From contig BDDC01000149.1 of assembly GCA_001662425.1 (NCBI GenBank), positions 1 to 64,000 on the forward strand: a stretch of 64,000 nt of DNA, written 5' to 3'. The translations under genes were made by a program, and so were the position numbers. Under the pieces are notes generated by a model that was given only the letters and a program-made list of their open reading frames with translations, was not told where the DNA came from and ran no database searches. Of the stretch, positions 1 through 10,900 are shown piece after piece (the stretch's first letter is position 1; each line of letters begins with the position of its first letter). Origin of the DNA: Chlamydomonas sphaeroides. Lineage: Eukaryota > Chlorophyta > Chlorophyceae > Chlamydomonadales > Chlamydomonadaceae.

Positions 1-79
1 CACCCACCCACCCACCCAGCCGCCCGCCCATTCTCTTACCCTCTCCGCACGGACCCTGCCCACGCCCGGGCCGCCGCAG

Positions 80-3000
80 AACCTGTTCCCGCGCTCCTGC
101 GTCGGCGCCGGCATCGCCGCGCAGCACTCGCCCGGCGACGACCGGCGGCTCATCCTAGTGGGCCGCGGCGGCGGCGGCGGCGGCGGCGCGCAGGCCCCGG
201 TCTCGCAGCCGGCGACGCCGTCGGGTCCGACCCCGGCGGCGGCGGCGGCGGTGGACGTGGCCGGTGGTGACGTGGCATACGGCGGCGAGCGGGCGGAGCC
301 GCCGTCGGAGCTGGGTGAGGGTATACGGAGTGTGGCCGGGCGATGGTCGTGCGGGGCCCCGGCAGCGGGTACGGTACGGGTCATCAGCAGTCTCGGCGGC
401 GGGTCGGCTGGATGTGGGTCAGGCAGGGGGACTGTGTCCCGGACTGCGCCGGCCGCCGCGGGGGCCCCCGCCGCACGCATTGCATCGCAATGCCGCTGCA
501 TGGGCCCCCTTGGCATCAGCCTGCTGCATGTCCTTGGCATCAGCCTGGAGTCGCATGGGGTCGCATGGGGCCACTGGCCCAGGACCACTGGCGCGTCACT
601 GGCCTTGGCGACAGCCACCGGCACACGCACCCGCATACCCGCAAACACGCGGCTCCGCGCATGACGCGTGTCCCATCCTCGGCCGTCTTCCCCCTGGCCA
701 CGCCGCCAATATTCGCCGAGCAGAGGGCCCCTTCCAGCGCATGCTGCTGGGACGGGACGGCGGCGCCGCAGCCGCAGCCGCCGCGACCTCCACGGCCGCA
801 GCCGCGGCGCCGAGCGGCAGCGCCGGGACCAGCGGCGGCGGCGGCCGGCGCCGGCGGCCACTGCCTGCCCCCGCCACCGCCGCAGCGGCAGCGTCAGCGG
901 CAGCGGGAGGCCTCGAGGCCGCCGCCGCGCTGGGCGCCGCGGCAACGGAGCCCGCTGACAGCAGCGGGCCTGGGGCCGCCGCCGCCGTGTCATCGCCGCC
1001 GCCGCTGCCGTTCCTCATTAGCGGGCCCGAGGTCAGCTTTGGCCACGGCGGCTGCGTCCTGCTGGCTGCCTACCCCAAGCCGGCGGCGGAGCCGGGCGAG
1101 GCAAGCGCAGAGCTGGTGTCGTCGTCGTCGTCGTCGTCGTCTGGCGGCCGGCTGCCGGCGTCTGCGCAGGACGCGTGGGCGCGGCTGTGGCTGGGCACCG
1201 ACCATCTGGCCCACGTGGCGCTCCGGGTACGGCGTACAACATTCCGTACGGCGCCTGTCGCACGGCACATGCCCCAGCGCACATCCTGCTGGCACCTTGG
1301 GACACATGCACGGCCGTGGGTGGGGTGCAGTACCTGACCGCCCAGGCCGTCGTGCCCGCTCCACGACCACGCGTGCAGAACGCAGGCCAGCTCGCCCGCC
1401 GGCTTGCAGCCGCAGCTCTCCTCCGGCAACCTCACGTGCCGCCGCGCCACTCCTCTGCACCGAGCCACACGCCGCTGCCCTCGTCGTCCCTCTGCAGCGG
1501 GCAGCCCCTTCATTCCCACACCTGCGGCCCCGCCGCAGGCATGCTGCTCACACGGTTGCCTGCCCCGCTCCCACTCCCACTCCCCCTCGCCCACTTCCCC
1601 CAGGGTGCCGCGCTGGACGCCATCTCGCCGCCGCCTACCGGCCCCGAGCCCGCCAGCCCGCACCGAGCCGCCCCCGACAACCCCTTCTACTGGACCCCCG
1701 CCGAGCCCTGCCCGCCCCGCTACCTGGCGGCCGCCGCCGCGGCGGCCGCCGTGGAGCCCTCTGCCTCGGCCGCGGCCGCGGCCACACCCGCGGCGCCCGT
1801 GGCGGCTGGGTCGTGCCTGGAGGAGGGGCTGCTGAGCGGGCTGCCGCTGTTCCCGCTGGAGAGCGCGCTGCTGTTCCCCGGCCAGACCATGCAGGTAGGG
1901 CCAAGACCTTTACAGAGGGGGGCAGGCGGGGGGTGAGGGTGGGGACAACACCATGGACAAAACCACGAGGATGGCGGGGAGGTGGTCGGGGCAGGCGCAG
2001 GCCAGGGAGGCACCAATGTGCGTGTTAGGGTTTTGGGTGTTTGGGAAGCGAAACCGAGCGCGGTAGCACGGTTGGGGTAGCGGACCGGACTACACGTATG
2101 CGGCGCAGGTTTGAGTGTGTAGTTAGCTAGCATAGCGGACGCTGGCTATAGCCAGGGTTGCGTCCTGTCACACGACTGACAGGCGCCTGGGACCAACCCA
2201 AGACAGCTCGCGCTCGCCCGGGTCGGTTCGCCGCTCTGGCTGTTTGCCTCAACACTCCCCCTCGAACCGAGTCGGGGAAGGGGCTAGCCATAACGTGTCC
2301 ACGTGCTTAGCTCGTAGAAAGTAAAGAACAACTGGCAGGCATAAGAAGCTCCGCCATTAACAAAGGACAAGGGCGCTGCACATATAGTATATGTGCAGCG
2401 CCCTTGTCATTCACTCGCCACGGTCTCAACCCTCAAGGCATGTTCGCGCAGGGGCCGGGCTGCGGAGTCTTAGCTCCTGAACACGAACAAGGCTCCCCCT
2501 GGTTTGCGACGCTCCTGGCTACAGCACCACGGCACACGCCTACACGCACCTGGCACCGCTACGGAAGCTGGGGCCTAAGTGCAAGCTAGGCCGGCAGGGC
2601 ACACACTCAGGGCACACGCTTAGGTGGCTAAGGGGAATCGCTGGCACCTCTTGGGCCATATCATATCATGCTGACGCCGCCGGTGCCACTAGATCCCAGA
2701 GGCTGTATCTCTGCCCATGAGTCCCAGCGGCTGTATCTCCGCCGATGAGCTAGGGCCCGACAAGTGACACTGACGCACATCTCGGCTCCACTGTCGACGC
2801 CGTTCCGGACCATTTTGGCTCGGTGGCTGATAGCTGGGGCTGAGGCTCATGCCGCTCCGACACCATCGGTTGCGCCATTCTAGCGCCCGACCAGCCGGGT
2901 TGGCAGCCGGCGCCAAGTCGCCGCCCTCGGTGTGCCATTCTAGCACCCAACAATGACGCTGGCGCTACGGCACACGCCGCTATCGCCGCCATCACGGGCC

Positions 3001-6000
3001 ATTTTAACCCGGAGGCTGATAGCTGGCGAGCAGGCTGGCGCCGCCGATGCCGTAGCCCGGCGGTGGATGGCTAGCGCCGCAGCTGCATAGAAGGGGTTGG
3101 TGAGGGTTGGACCCACGTCGCCGCCGCAGTCACCAGCGCCTTCTGGGCCAGCTAGGATGTGCCGCTTAGAAGGAGACGGGCCGCGATGGCCCGCCCTGCT
3201 GGCTGTCGCCGCCTTTGCCGCCGCTCTTGCGGTGGCTGTTGTGCTGGCTGCTGCCGGCGGTGCCGCTGTTGCCGTTGCTGGGCACGGCGTAGATGTGGTC
3301 GCGGTAGATGCGGTAGGCCTCGTACGTCTTGCGGACGCGGCAGTGCTGCACCTACTGCAAGGGCACCTTGCACACCGCGCAGCACTACCGCGTCCGCAAG
3401 ACGGACGAGGCCTTCGGCATCTACAGCGACCACATCTACGCCGCGCCCAGTAATGGCAACAACGACACCGCCGGCAGCAGCCAGCAGGACGGGCCGCGCC
3501 CTTGCAGTAGGTGCAGCGGTCGGGCTTGAAGCCGCCGCCAGCGCCCTTGGGCCCGGCGGAGAGCCCGCCGCTGTGGCTGCTGCTTCTGTGCGCCTGAAAG
3601 CTGCGGTTGGCGTTGCTGCCGCCGCCGCCGCCACTGCCGCTGTTGCTGCCGCTGCCGCTGCCGCTGCCGCTGCCGCTGCCGCTGCCGCTGCCGCTGCCGG
3701 AGCCCACGAAACCCCGCTGGGGCGCCCTCGTGCGGGCGTGCATCAGGTGCTGCTGCTCCGTCAGGAACGTGAGCAGCCCATTCAGCGTCTTGTCCGCGTG
3801 CTCCGTGGCGATCGGCACCAGGAGACTGAATTCCTCGGACAGGCCGAGAATCACCGACAGGCGCATGTCGGACTCGGAGCACTGGCCGCCGGCTGCGACA
3901 ATCTCCATCAGCAGAGTGCGCGAGCGTGCGATGTAGTCGGAGACCGACTCGGACGGGAGCTGCTTCAGGGCAGACTTCTGGCTGAGCAGAATGATCTGGC
4001 GGCTCTCTGACGCGGACTGAAAGCGCTGGGTCAGCGTTCCTGCGGTGTTAACGACCGCTGGGTCCGCTGCGGGAATGCTCTTGATGCTCGGCTCACACGA
4101 TAGGAAGAGGTAACCGAGAGCCTTGAGGTCCTCGGCCTCCAGGCCGGGCGGCGCCACGGCCTTCGTGTACTGGTAGAGGCCCTTGGTGGCGAGGAACGCA
4201 TCCAAGTTGGCGCGCCACTCGCCGATATTGCTGCCGTCAACGCGCAGCGTTACGGGACACCCTTTGGTCATGACGGTCGCTACTCTCTAACGGCTACCGG
4301 TGCGCTAGGCAACGCAAACGGGGCTCATAAGCTGTTGAGGCGCATGTTTGAGTGTGTATTTAGCTAGCATAGCGGACGCACGACTGACAGGCGCCTAGGA
4401 CGTGACAAACCCAAGACAGCTCGCGCTCGCCCGGGTCCGTTCGCCGCTCTGGCTGTTTGCCTCAACAGTGCGGACGTGACGGGGGCGCGGATGCGGGAGC
4501 TTTGGGAGCGTGCCGTGCGGCCCCCCGCCCTTGTCCTTGGCCTCCACCTCCACCTCCCCCTGCCCCCTGTGCCCTGCCTCCCTGCAGCTGCGCATCTTTG
4601 AGAAGCGCTACCGCCTGCTGCTGGCCGCGTGTGCGGAGCAGGGCGCCGCGTTCGGGCTGTGCTGGCGGGGCATGGGCACCACAGCGGTGGTGCGCAGGTG
4701 CGGCGGGCCGGATGTGGGGCAGGAGCAGCGCTGCAGCGCTGCACCGCTGCTGCGCTCGCGTGCTGACGATGTGGGCTACGTGCACCTGCTTGGCAGCCTT
4801 GCATGGCCGTTGTGGTTGTGGGTCGGTGGTGTGTGGGCGGCACGCGGCACGCTGTGGCACGCAGGCGCGGCCAGGCAACACGAGGGGCTAGGCGCTGGGA
4901 TGGGCGCTGCAGCAACCCAACCGGCGCCATGTGTCGCGTCATCGCCTTCGCATGTCGCCGCTCAGCGCCCCTCCCCGTGTGTCTTCGTCGGCCCCTCAGC
5001 TCCCGATTGCGCCCATGGGTCGCGCCCTCTGCTTTGCCGTTCACCATCCCCCTCCCACTCGTGCCGTCGTCCACCCGCCGTCCCTCAGCTTCCAGTGCGC
5101 GGCGCCCGGCAGCGACGTCATGGTCCTGCTGGAGGGCGGTGTGCGATTCAAGTGAGCAACACGCCTGGAACAGGGCACTTGAGGTGGCGGGCGCGGGCTG
5201 CAGCACTGCTGCGCTGCGGGCGCTGTCGTGACGGCTTGCCGCGCTGAACAATCGTGCTGCTGCGACAGGTACGAGCAGGACGACCTCGATGTACTGCCGG
5301 CTTCGTACGGCGTCAACGTCGCCAAGCGGTGAGGGGGCCTGCTGCTGCTAATGCTGCTGATGCCTGTACGGCCGGTGAGGGGGCCTGCTGCTGCTTTGCG
5401 ACACATGTTGGGCCATGAGGTTGCAGTCACGGTGCGGCCAGCAATGGCTTCTTGGCCTGTGTACGGCACTTGCAACCCGTACAACCCGTACAACGACCCA
5501 CGCGCAGGGCCGAGTACGTGCTCGACGACGCGCCCGACACGCCCGACGCGACGGCGGGCATGCTGGCGGCGGCGCACGCCATCATCGACGGCCTCGCGAG
5601 CGCGCTGGAGGCGGCCACGGTGGGGCTCGATGGAGGGGTGGAGCCCCAATGCGCCCGGGCGGTGGGCGTGCGGAAGGGTGGATGCGATGGAACGGCGCCG
5701 TTGCAGCTGCTGCCGCGTCACCCGCCCCTCGTGGCTGAGCGCTCCGTGACCGCCTCTCCCCCCCACCGCAGGAGCCCTCTGCCCGCCAGGCCTCTCGCGC
5801 CTTCGCCTCGGCGCTGCACTTTGCCAGCAGCAACATAGCCGCGCCGGCTCCGGACGCCCAGGCCTCGGCGGCACAGCCCAGCCGGCCCGCCGACTCGGGC
5901 TCCTCGGACGAGGGCGAGGGGCCCCAGCTCCCCGAGGGCGACACCGCGGCGCTGCTGGCGGCCGATCTGGCGGCCGCCAAGGCGGCGCTGGACGCCGAGT

Positions 6001-6493
6001 CGGCCAGCCTGCTGTCGCTGTACCTGGCGCCGCACATCCCCGTGCACCAGGAGTCGCTGCGGAGAGAGTGAGCGAGGGGGAGCGGGCTGCAATGGGGCCG
6101 GGCCGGGGCGGCGCAGCAGCGGGGCGGGGCTTGGCGCTGGCGTCGGGCTGGACCTGCGCGTGTGCGCTCGGCCTGGGGCCAGCCGCCCAACCGCTCCAAT
6201 CCGCCTTCCGCCCTTTGACTGGCCGACGCCGCCCAACCGCTCCAATCCGCCTTCCGCCCTTCGACTGGCCGACGCCGCCCTCGTTGTCTCGCCCGACCCC
6301 CCCCCAACCCCCACCCGCCAGGTGGCTGGTCAGCCGCTCCGCGCTGTGGCGGCTGCAGCAGGAGGCGGCCTGGCTGCGCGGCAACCCGCGCGTGTGCCTG
6401 GCGGTGGTGTCCAGCGTCATGCGGCTGCCGCGGACGCACCCGCTGCGGGAGATGCTGGGGCTGTCGGGCGTGGCGGCGGTGGCGGCGGCGTAG
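80..6493 (+). CDS. LON substrate-binding-domain protein, 5' truncated by the window edge
   Basis: Exons read as 80-314, 724-1226, 1604-1894, 4588-4697, 5089-5151, 5269-5328, 5508-5619, 5772-6067 and 6322-6493, and every junction keeps phase. That gives about 613 residues, with more exons left of the window. The recognisable part is the N-terminal domain of Lon protease used alone as a substrate or ligand-binding fold. PLFPLESALLFPGQTMQ sits before the long intron and LRIFEKRYRLLLAACAEQG directly after it, followed by a strand rich in hydrophobics (VMVLLEGGVRF). No AAA+ or Ser-Lys protease domain follows; the protein ends in a helical tail closing with LREMLGL. Upstream exons are mostly Ala/Gly/Ser low complexity with no domain I recognise. 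LON-only proteins in eukaryotes often act in ubiquitin ligases or as regulators, but nothing here shows which. The LON assignment is firm. The 5089 acceptor and the low-complexity exon edges are less certain. Confidence 0.82.
2098..2254 (-). repeat. Left LTR of the copia-like element
   Basis: It shares most of its length with 4333-4467, including the core GTGTGTA(G/T)TTAGCTAGC and the end GCCTCAACA. It carries an extra insertion near 2142-2170 that contains TGGCTATAGCCA. The outer edge is degraded, so the exact left boundary is uncertain. Confidence 0.75.
2254..2268 (-). other. Polypurine tract of the copia-like element
   Basis: On the minus strand the sequence GAGGGGGAG abuts the LTR start TGTTGAGG, the arrangement of plant-type copia elements. 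Confidence 0.65.
2366..2408. repeat. 43-bp perfect palindrome
   Basis: Two 21-bp arms (2366-2386 and 2388-2408) are exact reverse complements around a single G at 2387. It lies in the non-coding 3' internal part of the retroelement. Confidence 0.95.
2690..3080. repeat. Degenerate tandem repeats in the retroelement 3' region
   Basis: A 28-bp unit (GGCTGTATCTC core) occurs twice near 2695-2750. A longer segment containing GGCTGATAGCTGG and GCCATTCTAGC recurs twice across 2800-3030. No coding potential is convincing here. Confidence 0.6.
3244..3484. repeat. Inverted repeat, 105-bp arms (3244-3348 / 3380-3484)
   Basis: The two arms are reverse complements at roughly 90 percent identity around a 31-bp spacer. 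Both encode the Gag zinc-knuckle region, so this is an inverted duplication of coding sequence rather than a transposon terminal repeat. Confidence 0.88.
3646..3699. repeat. CTGCCG hexamer microsatellite
   Basis: About nine near-perfect copies of a 6-bp unit on the plus strand encode the Gly-Ser run of the Gag frame on the minus strand. Confidence 0.9.
4320..4333 (-). other. Putative tRNA-Met half-molecule primer-binding site
   Basis: Immediately inside the right LTR the minus strand reads GCTTATGAGCCCCG, complementary to a methionine tRNA anticodon stem-loop (CUCAUAA loop). Its position fits a minus-strand primer site. The identity of the tRNA was judged from memory only. Confidence 0.5.
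4333..4467 (-). repeat. Right LTR of the copia-like element
   Basis: This 135-bp repeat begins TGTTGAGGC and ends GCCTCAACA, a perfect 9-bp inverted terminus. It matches the left repeat at 2098-2254 except for a deletion relative to it. Confidence 0.85.
6185..6276. repeat. 46-bp direct tandem duplication in the last LON-gene intron
   Basis: Two copies of a 46-bp unit beginning GCCCAACCGCTCCAATCCGC lie head to tail (6185-6230 and 6231-6276) with a single mismatch, inside the intron 6068-6321. Confidence 0.9.
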
Positions 6494-7964
6494 GAGGGCG
6501 GTAGGGGCGCGGAGGTGCAAGGGGCAGCGGCGGCGTTGGCGTGCAGGGGCTGGGCGTGGCGCCTCCCAGGCTTTGGAGCAGGGTTGGGACGGGGCAGGGC
6601 GACGGTGTGCAAGCTTGCTTTTCGTCGGGAGAGCTGGTTGCCAGAGGAAGACAGGAACCTGTGGGGGAGAGTGCTGCGAGGCTGGAGATGGATGGATGGA
6701 GGCTCTGACGGAAAGGGGCCGGATCGCGACGGCGACGGTGCATTGTGCGTTGGTTCGTGCGCTGGGGCCACCTGGGCATGTCGCTGTCTTTGTTTGCAGC
6801 AGCTGTTGGCCTGTTGCAAGCCGAGGAAACCGGGCGGCGCGCCGCAGCATGCGAGTCCGTCCGTCCGGTCACCAAATCCGTCCGGTCACCCAAGCGCCAA
6901 GCCACAGCGTGCCTCCACTCGTCAACCTCGGCCCCAACGCGGCCGCCTTGCAAAGCCACGGCGCTTGCCCTATGGGGGCTGTGGTGGCGGGCGTCGATGC
7001 GTGGCGGCTACTGGACTGCTGCACGCCGAGCTCGCGAGGCCGTGGCTAGCCCGGGCTAAGGCGGCTGATGAGGGCACGGTGGTCGGTGTGCCCGAGACCC
7101 CTCAAGTAGCCCCAAGCCCCCAGCTATGACCGCATGTTGGCTGACGGTGTGCGTCTGGCCTGGGTGGCCTCTTTTTGGGGCGACTCATGCACCCTTGCGT
7201 CGCTGGGACAGGTTTGGACGCGGTCGTCCTCATGCCGACCTTGAAGCGAGGAGGCCCTGTGCAGTACATGCATACATCGCTCAAGTAAGGTACAGGTCAG
7301 GCCAGGACGTAGGCCCCATGCTCGCCAAGGCCCAGTACACAACATCGCAGCAGTGTACAACTCCTCGCCCCACGCCAGCGCGTAACAACACCGGTTCTTG
7401 TGAGGAGCCTAGCTGTTTAAGACGCGGGGTTGTGTGGTGATCCCATGGTTGGGAGGGGGCGCTAGGCTGCCAGCATGTCCCACAATTGACAAGGACAGGA
7501 GCAGTACAAGGCTGGCCGGGGTGAGAGCGGGAGCGGGGTGAGAGCGGGGTGAGAGCGGGGTGAGAGCGGGTTGAGAGCGGGTTGAGAGCGGGGTGAGAGC
7601 GGGGTGAGAGCGGGGTGAGAGCGGGGTGAGAGCGGGGTGAGAGCGGGGTGAAGCTGGGGTGCTGGGCGTGCAGTTGCTCGGGTGCTGCGATGCGGCCATG
7701 GCCAGGATGCCCCGTTCATTCTGCAAACACAGCAGCACCGCAGGCCCTTGACACACATTGGCATGAATACTAGGAGCTCTCCTTGAAAGCAGCTGTCGCG
7801 CGCTGGCAACTCCGACCTCGTCCCAATCACGCCCTTTGCCATGATATCTAACTGTAGCAGCAGCCCAATATTTCAGCTGTAGAAAATGAACAGCATTCGT
7901 GCGTGTGCGACGACAAAGGCGCCAACTTGAGCATTGCGTCGCCAGTGGGCCTGAGGATTCAGCT
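6494..7964. other. Intergenic: 3' UTR of the LON gene and 5' flank of the helicase gene
   Basis: The first several hundred bases are G/T-rich, as algal 3' UTRs are. I see no TGTAA polyadenylation signal and no convincing gene. The only structure is the 11-bp minisatellite at 7518-7651. A 14-codon upstream reading frame starts at 7886 and stops before the helicase ATG. Confidence 0.6.
7518..7651. repeat. 11-bp minisatellite (GGGGTGAGAGC)n
   Basis: About twelve tandem copies of an 11-bp unit with a few T/G variants are read directly. It lies in the intergenic region about 300 bp upstream of the helicase start codon. Confidence 0.95.
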
Positions 7965-10900
7965 ATGCAGTTCAATATACGTGGACATGAAGTCCACTTC
8001 CCGCATCAGCCCTATGGCGTCCAGTTTAGCTTCATGGAGAAGATGCTCCGGACGTTGGAGGAGCAAGGCAATGCGCTGCTAGAAGCGCCCACAGGATGCG
8101 GAAAGACGCTAAGCTTGCTGTGTGCAGCGCTAGCTTGGCAAGAGAGGCGCAAGAAGGAGATCGCCACGCGTGCAGCGGCCCGCGCGGCCCGCATCGCGGC
8201 TGCGCGCTCGCGCCTCGAGGCCGCCGCAGGCCTCTCTGGCAGCAGGGGCCCATCGACAGGCGCATACGGATGTGCTCAGGATTACGCTAACGACGCCGAC
8301 GACTTCCTTCCAGGGCTTGCCGGCGGGAAAGAGCAGCGCACGCCGCCGCCTGGCGGCAAGTCGCGCCCCTTCCTTGGAGGCTGCGGCGACGGAAGCACAC
8401 AAGACGGCATGCCCTCAAGCGGTGCGCCTTCAACCGGCAAGACTGCTGGGACCACGCCTATGGACCTCGACGCTTCGCTGAGCGATATTGTTGGCGACGA
8501 CGCCGCCGACGGCCCCTCTCGCCCTCCCAAGATCTTCTTCGCCACGCGCACGCACTCGCAGGCAAGCGCCCAGGCACGCGCTCTGCACAATGCCTGGACA
8601 CCGCCGCGCGGCCCTGACCGGCTGCCTCCCCCCTGCCATCAGTCACGCTTCGTGTGGCAGGGCACCCCCTTCCTCGTGCCAGGCCGACCCACAACTCTGT
8701 GACAACAAGGCACCATACTAATGACCAACGGTTCCGTCCACACCACCCCTTCTGCCTCTCTGCCCGTCCAGATCGCCCAGGTAGTCCGGGAGCTCAAGCG
8801 CACCGCCTACAAGCCCAGCATGGCCATCCTGGTGAGCAATTGGAGAGGAGCGCTGGGACCGGGGCGGCGTGGGGTACTCGTAGCGGAGTAGGAGAGCACC
8901 CGGCAGGGCACGGCGCTCCACCGCGCCCCTACGCCCATGCCCCCACGCCCCCTTCCCACGCGCCCTCCCACCCCAGGCCTCCAAGCAGCACTACTGCATC
9001 AACAAGGCCGTCATAAGAACCGGCCGCATCGACGAGGAGTGCGAGCGGCTGATGAAGGAGGCGACCTTCGGCTGCAGCTTCAAGGGGAAGCCAGGCCAGA
9101 CCGGACGCGTGGCGGTTCAGGTGAGCCGCAGCGCATGGGCCCCGGCTCGCAGGCGTGGCGGCGGGCTCGGCAACGGCCGGGCACGGCGCCAGGGCCGAGC
9201 TGCTGAGACTCCAGCCCACGCCGACTATGCGACGTTTGCCACCGGTCGTCATGTCGTGTCTTCATACGCCGTGCACTGCGCGCAATGCTCCTGCCTGCTG
9301 CCTCCGTCCCAGCCCCCGTCCCCTGCCGCTCGTCTCCAGGCGGGCCACCGCACCCCTCACGGGACCCATCGGGAACTCTGCCCCCAGCGCTGCCCGGCAC
9401 CTCCCTCCCGCCTGCTGCCTCCCCCCGCCCCGCTCGGCCCCGGCGGTCGCAGGTGCACGACATCGAGGAGCTGTCCACCACTTGCCGCCGCCTCAAGATG
9501 TGCCCCTACTTTACGGCGCGTGACCTGGCGCTGACCGCGGAGCTGGTGTTCTGCCCCTACTCCTACCTGCTGGACCCCGTCGTGCGTGGCTGGGCTGGGG
9601 AAACGGGGGGCGGGGAAGGGGAGGGAAGGACATAGCAGTGCGATTTGTAGGGGGATGATGAGCGAGCACTGGCTGGTGGTGGGGACGGGAAAGGGGGGAT
9701 TGACCCCGTGGTATGTGTGTGTGGGGTGGGGGGTGGGGTGGATGGGGGTTGCGGGAAGAGAGAAGAGGCGAGGGCAGGTGCATGTGTGTGGCTGAGCCGC
9801 TTACCGCGCCCACCCCCCCACAGGTCCGCGGCGCGCTGGGGCTGGACGTGTCGGGGTCGGTGCTGGTGTTCGACGAGGCGCACAACATGGAGGACGTGTG
9901 CAGGTGGGGGCGGTGTGGGACTAACGCGTGTGGGAGTGGGTGATGTTAGGGAGGCAGCGCAGGTTTGCGTGTTGGGAGGGTGGGGAAGGTGGCGCATGAG
10001 AGGTTGGGGGGCTCCATTGGGGCCCGCAGCAGCGCGCAACCCGTGATCGGGCGATCGCAGCGAGGGCGGCTGTGAAGGCCTGGACTTGGATCTAGGCGTT
10101 CGACGCACAGCCCACACAACACAACTCACGCCATGCATCCAATATCAACGCTCACGCCGCAACGAGGGCGCCGCAGCAAGGCCTTACCTCATATGACCCC
10201 AGCCGGAACACCATGGCGGAAGAAAGAACGCCGTCCCCTCTCTACCCAAGCATGGGCGCAACGATGATGTACTACTGCCGCACGGACCTCTTCCCCGCAG
10301 GGAGGGCGGCTCGATGGACCTGGACCTGGACGCCCTGCGCGAGGCCGAGGCCGCGCTGCGGCTGGCCGTGGAGCTGACGGGCCGGCCCGAGCTGTTCCAG
10401 CCGCTGCTGGAGGTGGTGGTGCGCCTGGGCGCCTGGCTGGGTCGCTTCGAGGCCAGCGCGGTGGGCATGGTGGGCACCGGCTTCGAGGAGCACGAAGCGG
10501 TGTGGCAGGGCCCGCGGGTGCGTGGGGTCCTGCGCGGGGGCGGTGCGTGTGTGTGTGTGGCCGGGGTCGGAGCTGGCAGGTGTCGAGGGCGGGCGGGGTT
10601 GGGTGGGGCGCTACAGGCTTCTGGGGCTCTGGTTACGGGCGGCATGGGCGCGTTCCCCTGGGCTACGAGGGGCCGGCTCAGGGGTGGGGCAGCACTTGCC
10701 CGTCCTCTCTGTCGCAACCCCACCCTTCCTCCTTGCCACCTCCCGTCCTCCACACGCGCAGCTGCTCGCGGCGCTGGACGAGGCGGGGCTGGGCCCCATG
10801 GCAGTGGTCGAGCTGCGGCGCGCCTTCGACCTGGCCAAGGCCTACGAAGAGAAGGCCACCTTTAGCACAGGTGGGACCGGGGCGCAGGCGCGAGGGACAG

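Larger units (their letters stand above)
3244..4271 (-). pseudogene. Copia-type Gag, C-terminal part rearranged
   Basis: The frame opens with ATG at 4271 and reads about 250 residues of a copia-type Gag (UBN2-like family): an N-terminal WRANLDAFL segment, a helical core with SESVSDYIARSRTLL and a distal Gly-Ser repeat. The zinc knuckle should follow. It starts (CTYCKG near 3520) but then runs into sequence that encodes the same knuckle on the opposite strand (3380-3484), followed by a correctly oriented copy (3244-3348). Each inverted-repeat arm can be read as the CCHC region ending in IYAxPSNGN. The plus-oriented copy has Tyr where the fourth ligand Cys should be. Gag coats element RNA in the virus-like particle; this copy cannot give a normal knuckle. 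No pol follows. The assignment to copia Gag is family knowledge, and the rearrangement is read directly. Confidence 0.8.
2098..4467 (-). mobile_element. Short Ty1/copia-type LTR element (gag only), antisense in intron
   Basis: Two direct repeats bound a 2.4-kb element that reads leftward. The right repeat (4333-4467) has perfect 9-bp terminal inverted repeats, TGTTGAGGC and GCCTCAACA. Just inside it on the minus strand is a stretch matching the anticodon arm of a methionine tRNA (contains TTATGAG), as expected for the half-tRNA primer sites used by copia-like elements. Beside the left repeat the minus strand reads GAGGGGGAG directly before TGTTGAGG, the usual polypurine tract and LTR start. 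Inside there is only a Gag reading frame; no protease, integrase or reverse transcriptase is visible, so the copy is non-autonomous. The two LTRs differ by a roughly 28-bp insertion and point changes, so the insertion is not recent. No clear target-site duplication was found. Confidence 0.85.
1895..4587 (+). other. Long intron of the LON-domain gene hosting a retroelement
   Basis: The donor is a GTAGGG after TMQ and the acceptor is CTGCAG before LRIF. Splicing joins two halves of a conserved LON motif. The 2.7-kb intron is several times longer than its neighbours because it carries the antisense copia-like element described separately. Confidence 0.85.

Noticed and set aside
343..2028. Long plus-strand open frame of 561 codons over the LON gene
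   Set aside because: It crosses two introns that are supported by phase and by the LON motif. Its Arg/Pro-rich product is a GC-driven shadow.
2404..3166. Additional coding genes in the 3' half of the copia-like element
   Set aside because: Short frames here coincide with degenerate tandem repeats and show no protease, integrase or reverse transcriptase motifs.
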